Shown here: in pieces, positions 49,596-57,620 of the stretch | How positions within the stretch are numbered: the stretch's first letter is position 1 | Layout: each line of letters starts with the position of its first letter | Source of the DNA: Azoarcus sp. DD4 | GTDB taxonomy: Bacteria > Pseudomonadota > Gammaproteobacteria > Burkholderiales > Rhodocyclaceae | Direction of reading: 5' to 3' | Length of the DNA stretch: 64,000 nucleotides | Assembly (NCBI RefSeq): GCF_006496635.1 | Contig: NZ_CP022958.1 | Location: forward strand, 2,356,001-2,420,000 | Made by a program: the position numbers and the translations under genes | Notes under the pieces: generated by a model | The model's input: only the letters and a program-made list of their open reading frames with translations | What the model was told of the DNA's origin: nothing | The model's database searches: none

Positions 49596-49622
49596 TTGGC
49601 ACTCGTCGAGGGAGAGTGCCAA
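49596..49622 (-). promoter_or_regulatory. CIRCE operator (HrcA binding site)
   Basis: TTGGCACTC-N9-GAGTGCCAA, a perfect 9-bp inverted repeat with the canonical 9-base spacer, 75 bases before the groES start codon. One base in each arm differs from consensus (TTGGC for TTAGC), symmetrically. Predicts heat-inducible repression of groSL by HrcA, whose gene is not in the window. Confidence 0.95.
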
Positions 49623-50022
49623 GGCCGGCGAATCATGAATCAGCCTCCCGGTCATGCGTAGCGAATTATTTCGATTTGGCTGGATGTTTTTCTGATATGC
49701 CGTAAGCAAATTCGCGGCAGTTCCCGTGCCGCGTCGACGCCCTGCCGAAGATGTGCGGACAGGGCGCTGCTGCGCACGGTGCAGCGGCGGCACGCGGACT
49801 GTTGCGCAGGCAGCAGCGGGCGCCGGCAGCGCGCCCGGATGCCGTTCCCGGTCGGGTTGTTTTCCAATACCAAATCAGTAGCTTGCGGAAATTTACGGCT
49901 TGCCGGGCAAGGCTGGTATGGCGGCTGCTATAGGGCTTTCGGCTTACCCGCGGACGCTGCGCCGCGGGGCGCCTTGTCGGATCTAGCCCGCCTGCCGGCG
50001 TGGCCATCACGGGAATCCCTAT
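49623..50022. other. Divergent intergenic region upstream of groS
   Basis: About 400 bases between CIRCE and the exported lectin-like gene. The AT-rich part at 49640-49715 probably holds the groSL promoter; I could not assign exact boxes. No other feature seen. Confidence 0.45.
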
Positions 50023-50706
50023 ATGCAGAAGAAAACCATCATCGCCGCGCTCTGCCTGCTGATGTCGCCGCTCGCCGGCGCGCAGCAGGCGGCCGACCCG
50101 AACAAGCCGCTGCCGCCCGCGAGCTTCTTCGTCACCAGCGTCGGCACCGGCAAGGGCGCGGATTTCGGCGGTCTGGCCGGGGCGGATGCCCATTGCCAGA
50201 AGCTTGCCGCGGGCACCACCGGCGCCGGCAAGACCTGGCGCGCCTACCTCAGCACCCAGGCCGCCAACGGCCAGCCGGCCATCAACGCCCGCGACCGTAT
50301 CGGCAACGGCCCCTGGCACAACGTCAAGGGCCAGGAAATCGCCAAGGATGTCGCCCACCTGCACGGCGACAGCCTCGATGTCGCGCGCCTCGGCAACAAC
50401 CTCAGCCGCCGCACCGCGCTCACCGAGAAGGGCGACTTCGTGAAGGGCTCGGGCGATACGCCCAACGAGCACGACATCCTCACCGGCTCCCAGCCCGACG
50501 GCCGCGCCTTCGCCGACGCCGCCGACCGCACCTGCCGCAACTACACCACCGCGGCCGAGGACGGCGCCGCCCAGGTCGGCCACTTCGACCGCACCGGCGG
50601 CGGCAACGTGTCGTGGAACTCTGCCCACGCCAGCCGCGGCTGTGGCCACGACAACCTGGTCAAGACCGGCGGCGCCGGCCTCCTGTACTGCTTCGCGGTC
50701 AATTGA
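50023..50706 (+). CDS. Exported lectin/endostatin-like (DUF1554-like) protein
   Basis: 227 aa. Signal peptide IIAALCLLMSPLAGAQ. The mature protein has FFVTSVGTGKGADFGGLAGADAHCQKLA, TWRAYLSTQ, DRIGNGPWHN, FTD-like HDILTGSQPDGRA and TCRNYTT segments with a closing GLLYCFAVN: the layout of the C-type-lectin/endostatin-like fold of DUF1554 proteins. Cys pairs likely form disulfides in the periplasm or outside. Ligand unknown. It lies 60 bases before the sulfate-binding protein gene in the same orientation. Confidence 0.75.
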   Translation: MQKKTIIAALCLLMSPLAGAQQAADPNKPLPPASFFVTSVGTGKGADFGGLAGADAHCQKLAAGTTGAGKTWRAYLSTQAANGQPAINARDRIGNGPWHNVKGQEIAKDVAHLHGDSLDVARLGNNLSRRTALTEKGDFVKGSGDTPNEHDILTGSQPDGRAFADAADRTCRNYTTAAEDGAAQVGHFDRTGGGNVSWNSAHASRGCGHDNLVKTGGAGLLYCFAVN

Positions 50707-50765
50707 GGGCTCCGCGCCCGCCGCAGGCATCACCTTTCCCACCGCAGCAACACTGGAAATCACTC

Positions 50766-51776
50766 ATGACGATCAACACCTTCCGTCGCAGCCTCATCGC
50801 TCTCGCCCTCGGCGCCGCCCTGTCCGGCAACGCGCTCGCCGAGACCACGCTCCTCAACGTGTCCTACGACCCGACGCGCGAGCTCTACCAGGAATACAAC
50901 ACCGCCTTCGCCAAGTACTGGAAGGCCAAGGCCGGCGAGGACGTCGTCGTCAAGCAGTCGCACGGCGGCTCCGGCAAGCAGGCCCGCGGCGTGATCGACG
51001 GCCTGGAAGCCGACGTGGTGACGCTCGCGCTGGCCGGCGACATCGACGCCATCACCGAAAACGGCGGCGCGGTCGCGGCCGGCTGGCAGAAGAAGCTGCC
51101 GCTCAACGCCTCGCCCTACACCTCCACCATCGTGCTGCTGGTGCGCAAGGGCAACCCCAAGGGCATCAAGGACTGGAACGACCTCGCCAAGGCCGGCGTG
51201 GACGTGATCACCCCGAATCCGAAGACCTCCGGCGGCGCGCGCTGGAACTACCTGGCGGCCTGGGGCTACGCGCTCAAGCAGCAGGGCGGCAACGACGCCA
51301 CCGCCAAGGACTTCGTCAAGAAGATCTACGCCAACGTCAAGGTGCTGGACTCCGGCGCGCGCGGCTCCACCACCACCTTCGTCGAACGCGGCATCGGCGA
51401 CGTGCTGATCGCGTGGGAGAACGAGGCCTACCTGGCGCTGAAGGAATTCGGTGCCGACAAGTTCGAGATCATCACCCCGTCGGTCTCCATCCTGGCCGAA
51501 CCGCCGGTGGCGGTGGTCGACAAGGTGGTCGACAAGCGCGGCACCCGCAAGGTCGCCACCGAGTACCTCAACTACCTCTACTCGCCGGAAGGCCAGGAGA
51601 TCGCGGCGAAGAACTACTACCGCCCGACCGACGCCAAGGTCGCGGCCAAGTACGCCAAGCAGTTCGGCAAGGTGAACCTCTTCACCATCGACGCGGTGTT
51701 CGGCGGCTGGGGCAAGGTGCAGAAGGCCCACTTCGACGACGGCGGCGTGTTCGACCAGATCGCTGTGTTCAAGTAA
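50766..51776 (+). CDS. sbp: Periplasmic sulfate-binding protein
   Basis: 336 aa, normal length. Signal peptide SLIALALGAALSGNALA; then LLNVSYDPTRELYQEYN, KQSHGGSGKQARGVIDGLEADVVTLALA and NPKTSGGARWNYLAAWGYA, all typical of Sbp/CysP. These motifs bind sulfate or thiosulfate by main-chain NH groups for the CysTWA ABC transporter. The cysTWA genes are not in the window: sbp is followed by a terminator. Another sulfur-uptake component in this neighbourhood. Confidence 0.96.
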   Translation: MTINTFRRSLIALALGAALSGNALAETTLLNVSYDPTRELYQEYNTAFAKYWKAKAGEDVVVKQSHGGSGKQARGVIDGLEADVVTLALAGDIDAITENGGAVAAGWQKKLPLNASPYTSTIVLLVRKGNPKGIKDWNDLAKAGVDVITPNPKTSGGARWNYLAAWGYALKQQGGNDATAKDFVKKIYANVKVLDSGARGSTTTFVERGIGDVLIAWENEAYLALKEFGADKFEIITPSVSILAEPPVAVVDKVVDKRGTRKVATEYLNYLYSPEGQEIAAKNYYRPTDAKVAAKYAKQFGKVNLFTIDAVFGGWGKVQKAHFDDGGVFDQIAVFK

Positions 51777-51803
51777 GTCGTCCGCGGCTTCCACCGCGAA
51801 GGA

Positions 51804-51840
51804 CGGCAGCGGTCCCGAAAGGGGCCGCTGCCGTTTTTGC
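51804..51840 (+). terminator. Intrinsic terminator after sbp
   Basis: A 13-bp stem CGGCAGCGGTCCC / GGGGCCGCTGCCG (one G-T pair) with a GAAA loop and TTTTT tract, 27 bases after the sbp stop. Confidence 0.9.
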
Positions 51841-52151
51841 TTCTGTTGGCTCAATGCAGGAATCGGAGCCGCCGAGGAAGATCTGAACCCGCTGGACAGG
51901 TGGCGAAAGAGAACTGGTCGCTCGGCAACGGCAGTGCGCAATATGCGTGAGAAAGACGCGCGGTCGGCGGTGTTGTCGTCTGCCTTTGTCACAGTCTACG
52001 TACGGCGGCCGGCAGCGCAAGAAAGCCGGCCCTTCCGCAGTTCTGCTCGTCTCTCCGCGGCGGCGTCATTCAGCACGCCGCGGCGCGCGGGCGATTTCCC
52101 CGCCCGAAGGTTTGACGTTATCTTTCCGGCATTGCAACCGGCGCTCGGGCT
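51841..52151. other. Intergenic region before the AraC gene
   Basis: About 310 bases without a supported gene; expected to hold the promoter of the AraC-type regulator. No clear promoter boxes, repeats or RNA gene seen. Confidence 0.45.
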
Positions 52152-53009
52152 ATGCCTCACGAAGAGGACTTCATCTTTTCTCCCCCGCCGGATCTGGCCG
52201 GCTGCGTGCAGCACGGCATGGTGAAAACCCTGCCGGGCGGGGGCTATCTGCTGCCGGCAGCCATGCATCCGATCTTCCTGGTGATCCTGCGCGGAGAGAT
52301 CCGGGTCGATCACCCGGAAGGTTCGCGCAGCATGGCTACCCTCTGCCTGTGCGGCGGAACCTGTCGCGTGCTGCGGGCCTGGGCGGCCCCCGGCACGCGC
52401 ATCCTGACGCTGGCGGTGCAGGCGGGACAGCTTAGGCGGCTGGTGGCCTTTCCGGCGCTGGAGATCATGGATGACTGGGTTGCGTTCGATGCATTCCTCA
52501 GCGGCCAGGAACGCGGCGAGGCGGCCCGATGCGAGGCCGCAATCACGGCGCACGACGATGCCGCCCGTCAGGCAGCCGCTTTCCTTGCACTCCTGTCGGC
52601 GTTACGCCAGCGCCGGCGAGAGCGCGAAGGAAATCTCGTGGTGCCGCCCGCGTATCTCGGTCTGTCGCCATGTGCGCTGGCCACCCAGTTTGGCCTTGGC
52701 CTGCGCCAGTTCGAACGCCGTTTCCGGGCCAGCTACGGGCAATCGCTTCGCAGCCTGCGCCAGCAATTGCGCTGCAGCCAGGTACTGGCTTCGTTCGTTT
52801 CCGGTCAGTCGAAGGCGCACTCGCTGGCGGATCTCGCCGCCAACTTCGGCTATTTCGATCAATCGCATCTCAACCGCGATCTGGTCCGCTACACCGGTTA
52901 TTCTCCGGGCCAACTGCTTGCCGGCATCGCCGGGGACGATCCGGCCTTCTGGCCATACCGGATTTCGCCGCTGGAAATGGTCCGGCTGTTCGGCGCGGCC
53001 GGGTACTGA
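52152..53009 (+). CDS. AraC-family transcriptional regulator
   Basis: 285 aa. The N-terminal half is cupin-like (LPGGGYLLPAAMHPIFLVILRGEIRV); the C-terminal third has the AraC double helix-turn-helix: LGLRQFERRFRASYGQSLRSLRQQLR and AHSLADLAANFGYFDQSHLNRDLVRYTGYSPGQLLA. Effector unknown. The next gene, an amidase remnant, is in the same orientation 115 bases away and may be its former target. Confidence 0.9.
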   Translation: MPHEEDFIFSPPPDLAGCVQHGMVKTLPGGGYLLPAAMHPIFLVILRGEIRVDHPEGSRSMATLCLCGGTCRVLRAWAAPGTRILTLAVQAGQLRRLVAFPALEIMDDWVAFDAFLSGQERGEAARCEAAITAHDDAARQAAAFLALLSALRQRRREREGNLVVPPAYLGLSPCALATQFGLGLRQFERRFRASYGQSLRSLRQQLRCSQVLASFVSGQSKAHSLADLAANFGYFDQSHLNRDLVRYTGYSPGQLLAGIAGDDPAFWPYRISPLEMVRLFGAAGY

Positions 53010-53124
53010 GCCTGTCGTTTCGATACAAGACCCTCGACGGGCTGCGTTCCTAGACTGGTCCGGTTTTTCCACTCCGGTATCGCGCCATGTTCACCCCCCT
53101 TTCGTCCGTTTCCTCGTCGCGTCC

Positions 53125-54366
53125 ATGAGCGCGCCGGACCTTTCGCACCTCACCGCCACGCAGGCCGCCCGGGATCTGCGCGCGGGGCGCTATTCGGCCG
53201 AGCAACTCGCGCTTGCCTGCCAGGCGCGCATCGACCGCTTCAACCCGACGCTGAACGCCCTGGTCACGCCCAACCGCGAGGGCGCGCTGCTCGCGGCGCG
53301 CGAAGCCGACCGCCGTCTTGCGCGTGGCGACGCGGCGCCGGCCTTGCTGGGCGTGCCGGTTTCGGTGAAGGATGCCTTTGCCACCCGGGACATGCTCACC
53401 ACCTCCAGCCATCGCCCGCTGGCCGCGTACTTCCCCTCCGCCGACGCAACCGTGGTTGCGCGCTGGCGCGAGGCCGGCGCGGTGCTGATGGGCAAGAGCA
53501 ATCTGCCGGAACTCGGCGGACCCGGCCGCAGCGTCTGGCACATGCTGGCTTTCGGCGTGCTGGCGCGCAGCGTGGAGGACCTGCATCTGGGCTACAGCCT
53601 GCTGGCCGGACCTGACCAGGTGGATTGGAGCGTGCCGCCCTTTCCGGCGGAACCGCTATCTGTTCCGGCGACAGCCGACAGGGCCGCGCCGATGCGCGTC
53701 GCGGTGTGGGACGACTTCGCCGGCACGCCGCTGTGCCCGCGTACGCGGCGCGGTCTGGAGAACCTGACGGGTAAACTCTCTGCCGCCGGACACGAGGTGG
53801 TGCGCTGCGCACCGCCGGATTTCGATGTGCGCGCTGCGTGGGAGACCTTCGGCCTGATCGGCGGAGCGGAAATCGGACTCGGCATGCCGGGCTGGCAGCG
53901 CCGGCTCTTCCTGGCCCTGCGATATCTCCTGCCGCGCAACCACGTCATCACCCGGGCGGTCGCCGGGGGCATGCGTTTCGACCTGCGCCGCTACAACCAG
54001 GCGCTGAACCAGCGCGAAGCCCTGATCCAGTCGCTGGAACGCTTTCTGGGCGAGTGGGACGCGGTCATCTGCCCGGTGGCGGCGACCGGGCCCTATCCGG
54101 GCGAACCGATGCCGCCCACCAGGAAGCCGCCGCGGCTGAAGGTGGGCGAGGCCACGCTGCCCTATCTGGAAGCCACCATCCCGATGACAGCGCCGTTCTC
54201 CCTGACGGGCAGCCCGGTGCTTAGCCTGCCGGTGAGCTTGGAGGCCGGTTTGCCTGTGGGGGTGCAGGTCATCGGCAAACGCTGGCAGGAGCACACCCTA
54301 CTGCAGACCGGCCTCCGGCTGGAAAGCGTGCTGGGCGGATTCGTGCCGCCGCCGCTGGCGGAATGA
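53125..54366 (+). pseudogene. Amidase-signature family protein missing the Ser-Ser core
   Basis: 413 aa where relatives have roughly 470-500. The N-terminal part, with the catalytic Lys in GVPVSVKDAFATRD, runs normally to MGKSNLPELG at about residue 133, then jumps to GPGRSVWHMLAFGVLARSVEDLHLGYSLLAGPDQ, which normally follows about 90 residues later. The missing block contains the Gly-Ser-rich signature (GGSSGGSAAA type) with both catalytic Ser residues. The rest (IPMTAPFSLTGSPVLSLPVSLEAGLPVGVQVIG) is normal. Without the nucleophile it cannot hydrolyse amides. The frame is preserved across the gap. Either a dead gene or a mis-assembly. Confidence 0.75.
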
Positions 54367-54395
54367 GCGGAGCGGGCGTTTTCGATCCGCTCCGC
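54367..54395. terminator. Hairpin between convergent amidase and arsA genes
   Basis: GCGGAGCGG pairs with CCGCTCCGC around an 11-nt loop containing TTTT, immediately after the amidase stop and 33 bases beyond the arsA stop. Probably a shared, weak terminator. Confidence 0.5.
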
Positions 54396-54427
54396 GCCAT
54401 AGCGCAGTCGCCGGCCTGCGGGCGGCG

Positions 54428-56176
54428 CTACAGCACCTGCCGCAGACCTTCCACGCCCACCGGTGCCTCGGCCAGCCACGGCAGCAGCGCGAAGCGCGGG
54501 GCGAGGTCCTCGCTGACCCGGCGGGTGAAGGGAAGCTCGTGGCGGGCGCGCTGCGCGAGCAGGGGATGGTGCGTGCCGCTGGCGAGCAGGGACTGGTTGA
54601 CTACCCAGCCGTAGGGCGCGATTCCGGCGCGGGCGAGGTCGGCCTGCAGGCGCTCGGCTTCATGCACCGGCGTGGCTTCGGGCAGGGTGACGATCAGCAC
54701 ATGGGTGAATTCCGGGTCGCGCAGGCGCGGCAGCAGCTGGCGTACCGCCTCCGGCATTTCGCCCTGGGTGCGGCTCACCTCGCGGTGATAGGCCTCGGCA
54801 GCATCGAGCAGCAGGATGGTGTGGCCGGTGGGTGCGGTGTCCAGCACCACGAAACCGTCCTTGCCCTGGTCCACCGTGCGGGCGAAGGCGCGGAACACCG
54901 CGATCTCCTCGGTGCAGGGCGAGCGCAGGTCTTCCTCCAGCATGGCCCGCGCGGCCGCATCCAGCCCCTGGCCGGCGCGTGCCATCACCTCGGCGCTGTA
55001 GTCGGCGACTTCGCGCGCGGGGTCGATGCGGGCAAGGCTGAGGCCGGGCACCGCCTCGGCCAGCGTGGTCGACAGGTGGGCGGCAGGGTCGGTTGTGGAG
55101 AGCGTGACCTTGTGACCGCGCTGCGCCAGGGCCAGTGCAATGGCCGCCGCCGCGGTGGTCTTGCCGACGCCGCCTTTGCCCATCGTCATCACCACGCCGT
55201 GGCCGTTGCGGGCGATGTTTTCGACCATCGCGGCCAGGCCTAGCGTGACCTGCGGCAGCGCGGCGGATTCTGCGGTGGCGGGCGCCGCCATGCGCTCCGG
55301 CTGCGCCATCACCCGCAGCGCGTCGAGGCCGACCGTGCCCGCGGGCAGGAAGGGGATGGTGGTGGCGGACAGTTCGCGCAGGGCGGCCGGCATCGCGGCG
55401 AGCGCCGTGGCGCCGCGCTGCGACATCGCGGCGGCGATCGCGTCGTCGGTGTCGTTGTCGGCGAACAGGCCGTTGATCGCCAGCACTTGGTTGCGGATGC
55501 CCAGTTCCGCCAGCTCGCCGCGGGTACGATCGGCCTCGCGCAGCGCGGCGGATTCGGCACGGCTCACCAGGATCACCGTGGTGGCCTGCGGGTCGGCGAG
55601 GCGCTCCACGGTGGCGGCGTAGAGCGTCTTCTGCTGCTGCAGGCCGGCAAGCGGACCGAGGCAGGAGGCGCCGCCGGTGGAAGACGAGATGAACTCGCTC
55701 CAGGCGCTCGGCAGCGTCAGCAGGCGCAGCGTGTGGCCGGTGGGCGCGGTGTCGAAGATCACATGGTCGAAGCCGGCGGTGGCGGCCGGCTCGCCGAGCA
55801 GCTTGGAGAACTCGTCGAAGGCGGCGATCTCCACCGTACAGGCGCCAGAGAACTGTTCTTCCATGCTCTGGATCGCCGCTGCGGGCAGGATGCCGCGGTA
55901 GGGGCCGACCATCCGCTCGCGGTAGGCCGCCGCGGCGGCCTCCGGGTCGATGTTGAGCGCGTACAGCCCGGCCGCGCCGGCGATGGCGGTGGGCGTCTGG
56001 CCGAGCGGGGTACCGAGCACTTCGTCCAGGTTGGAGGCCGGGTCGGTGCTGACGATCAGCACGCACCGGCCGGCCTCGGCGAGCGCAAGGCCGGTGGCGC
56101 AGGACAGCGAGGTCTTGCCGACCCCGCCCTTGCCGGTGAAGAACAGGTAGCGGGTGTCGATGCGCGGCAATGTCAT
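54428..56176 (-). CDS. arsA: Arsenite-transporting ATPase ArsA
   Basis: 582 aa, the size of duplicated ArsA. Two halves each have a P-loop (FFTGKGGVGKTSLS near residue 14 and MTMGKGGVGKTTAAA near 328) and the signature DTAPTGHT. The start at 56176 is chosen because the frame's extension to 56323 overlaps arsD and is not conserved-looking. Cytoplasmic ATPase that energises the ArsB arsenite pump and receives As(III) from ArsD. No arsB or acr3 gene is visible in the window, so the pump must be elsewhere. Follows arsD by 13 bases. Confidence 0.95.
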   Translation of the reverse strand: MTLPRIDTRYLFFTGKGGVGKTSLSCATGLALAEAGRCVLIVSTDPASNLDEVLGTPLGQTPTAIAGAAGLYALNIDPEAAAAAYRERMVGPYRGILPAAAIQSMEEQFSGACTVEIAAFDEFSKLLGEPAATAGFDHVIFDTAPTGHTLRLLTLPSAWSEFISSSTGGASCLGPLAGLQQQKTLYAATVERLADPQATTVILVSRAESAALREADRTRGELAELGIRNQVLAINGLFADNDTDDAIAAAMSQRGATALAAMPAALRELSATTIPFLPAGTVGLDALRVMAQPERMAAPATAESAALPQVTLGLAAMVENIARNGHGVVMTMGKGGVGKTTAAAAIALALAQRGHKVTLSTTDPAAHLSTTLAEAVPGLSLARIDPAREVADYSAEVMARAGQGLDAAARAMLEEDLRSPCTEEIAVFRAFARTVDQGKDGFVVLDTAPTGHTILLLDAAEAYHREVSRTQGEMPEAVRQLLPRLRDPEFTHVLIVTLPEATPVHEAERLQADLARAGIAPYGWVVNQSLLASGTHHPLLAQRARHELPFTRRVSEDLAPRFALLPWLAEAPVGVEGLRQVL

Positions 56177-56189
56177 CGCGGCGCTCCGC

Positions 56190-56561
56190 TCAGCAGCAGC
56201 CGGACTTGGGGTCGCAGCAGGCGCTGCCGATCCTGATGTGCGGCTTTTCCTCGCGGGCGAGGGTGATGCCGAGCTTCTGTGCGAGCTGCAGGCGCGAGGG
56301 GTACATGCCGGTGCTGACGACATGGCCGTCCACGACGAGCACCGGCAGGCGGTCCATGCCGGCCTCCATCTCCTTCAGCACCGCCGGGTTGGCGGCGAAA
56401 GCCTGCGGCTCCTGGCCGAGGTTGTGGCGCTGTACGGCGATGCCGTGCTCCTCCACCCACTTCAGGTCGGCGGCAAACTGCACCAACACGGGGTCGACAT
56501 CCACTCCGCACACGCCGGTGGAACAGCACATCGCGGGGTCGAACACTTCGAGCTTTTTCAT
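56190..56561 (-). CDS. arsD: Arsenite metallochaperone ArsD
   Basis: 123 aa. Cys12, Cys13 and Cys18 (MCCSTGVCG) are exactly the As(III)-binding triad, and the C terminus ends with further Cys pairs (GSACCDPKSGCC). DRLPVLVVDGHVVSTGMYPS is typical of the thioredoxin-like core. Delivers As(III) to ArsA. The frame continues upstream to 56630 but ATG 56561 is behind GGAGAC and gives the normal N terminus. Confidence 0.95.
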   Translation of the reverse strand: MKKLEVFDPAMCCSTGVCGVDVDPVLVQFAADLKWVEEHGIAVQRHNLGQEPQAFAANPAVLKEMEAGMDRLPVLVVDGHVVSTGMYPSRLQLAQKLGITLAREEKPHIRIGSACCDPKSGCC

Positions 56562-56679
56562 TTTTGTCTCCTGGATCGGCGGGCCTGGTGCCGGCCCGTG
56601 TGGTGTTGCATGCGGGGACCCCTGCAGCACCGTTCGCGGGGAAGGCGCTGCAGGGGACGGAGGAAGTGGTCGAGCCCGT

Positions 56680-57039
56680 TCATGTGGCGCTCGAATCGTT
56701 CGCGGCTCGCCGCTTGGCGGTGGTATCGCAGCAGGCTGTCTGGGGCAGACAGGCCGCGCCCTGGCAGCAGTTGCTGGTGAGGAAGGCGATCAGTTGGTCC
56801 ATGGTGTCGAAGCGGGCCGAATAATGGATGAAGCGGCTTTCGCGCTCGCCGACGATGAGGCCGACGCGACTGAGGTGGGCGAGATGGAAGGACAGCGTGG
56901 CCGGGGCGAGCGCCAGGCGTTCGCCGATCGCGCTGGCGTAGAGCCCTTCCGGGCCGGCCTCGACCAGCAGGCGGAAGATGGCCAGGCGCGTCTCGTGGCC
57001 GAGCGCGGCAAGGAGTTCGGCAGCGTTGAGAGTTTCCAT
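56680..57039 (-). CDS. arsR: ArsR-family metalloregulator
   Basis: 119 aa. Winged helix: LNAAELLAALGHETRLAIFRLLVEAGPEGLYASAIGERLALAPATLSFHLAHLSRVGLI. No ELCVCDL motif in the DNA-binding helix; instead the C-terminal tail is Cys-rich (NCCQGAACLPQTACC), as in ArsR types that bind As(III) or Sb(III) at C-terminal cysteines. Represses its own operon and probably the divergent DUF2703 gene. Separated from arsD by about 118 bases. Confidence 0.93.
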   Translation of the reverse strand: METLNAAELLAALGHETRLAIFRLLVEAGPEGLYASAIGERLALAPATLSFHLAHLSRVGLIVGERESRFIHYSARFDTMDQLIAFLTSNCCQGAACLPQTACCDTTAKRRAANDSSAT

Positions 57040-57060
57040 AATTCGAATATTATCGAAATA
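57040..57060. promoter_or_regulatory. Probable ArsR operator
   Basis: TTCGA and TCGAA half sites within an AT-rich stretch (AATTCGAATATTATCGAAAT) directly before the arsR start and upstream of the divergent DUF2703 gene. Position and symmetry fit the ArsR/SmtB operator. Confidence 0.6.
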
Positions 57061-57134
57061 AAGGTGCGCGGCAGGAAAATTCCGTGGTCCTCCTGCCGAC
57101 CACACGCCCGATTTCCAACCGGAGGAGCATGGCG

Positions 57135-57569
57135 ATGAAGACTCTGGACCTGCGCTGGCAGCGCCTTGTGACTGCGACCGGCCAGACCTGCGACCGTTGC
57201 GGCGCCTCCGAAGCCGCGATGGAGCGGGCGCGGGCCGAACTGGAGACCGCGTTGAAGCCGCTGGGCATCGCGGTGCGGCTGGAGAAGATCGAGATTGCGC
57301 CGGAGGCTTTCGCCGGCGGGCCGATGGAATCGAACCGGATCTGGGTCGCCGGGCGTCCGCTGGAAGACTGGGTGGGCGGGCGTGCGGGCAGCAGCCGCTG
57401 TTACGCTGCATGTGGCGACGCCGATTGCCGCACGCTGGAGGTGGATGGCGCGGTGCATGAGGCGATCCCGGAGCGGTTGATCCTCCAGGCCGCCTTTAGC
57501 GCGCTGCCGACGCTTGTCGATGACGGGACGCCTTCCGCCGCCGCTGCGGCGGGCCACCCCGTGCGCTGA
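57135..57569 (+). CDS. DUF2703 family protein of the ars locus
   Basis: 144 aa from ATG 57135, eight bases after GGAGGA; ATG 57129 is too close to the ribosome site. TCDRCGASEAAMERARAELETALKPLGIAVRLEKIEI is the start of DUF2703, with a CDRC pair; a second Cys group is CYAACGDADC. Such proteins are often found divergent from arsR and may bind arsenic or mercury; the reaction is unknown. Confidence 0.82.
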   Translation: MKTLDLRWQRLVTATGQTCDRCGASEAAMERARAELETALKPLGIAVRLEKIEIAPEAFAGGPMESNRIWVAGRPLEDWVGGRAGSSRCYAACGDADCRTLEVDGAVHEAIPERLILQAAFSALPTLVDDGTPSAAAAAGHPVR

Positions 57570-57620
57570 GTAGCGGATGGCGCAGATGCGGGCGGCGGCG
57601 CTGCCGCCCGCGCGGCGGTT

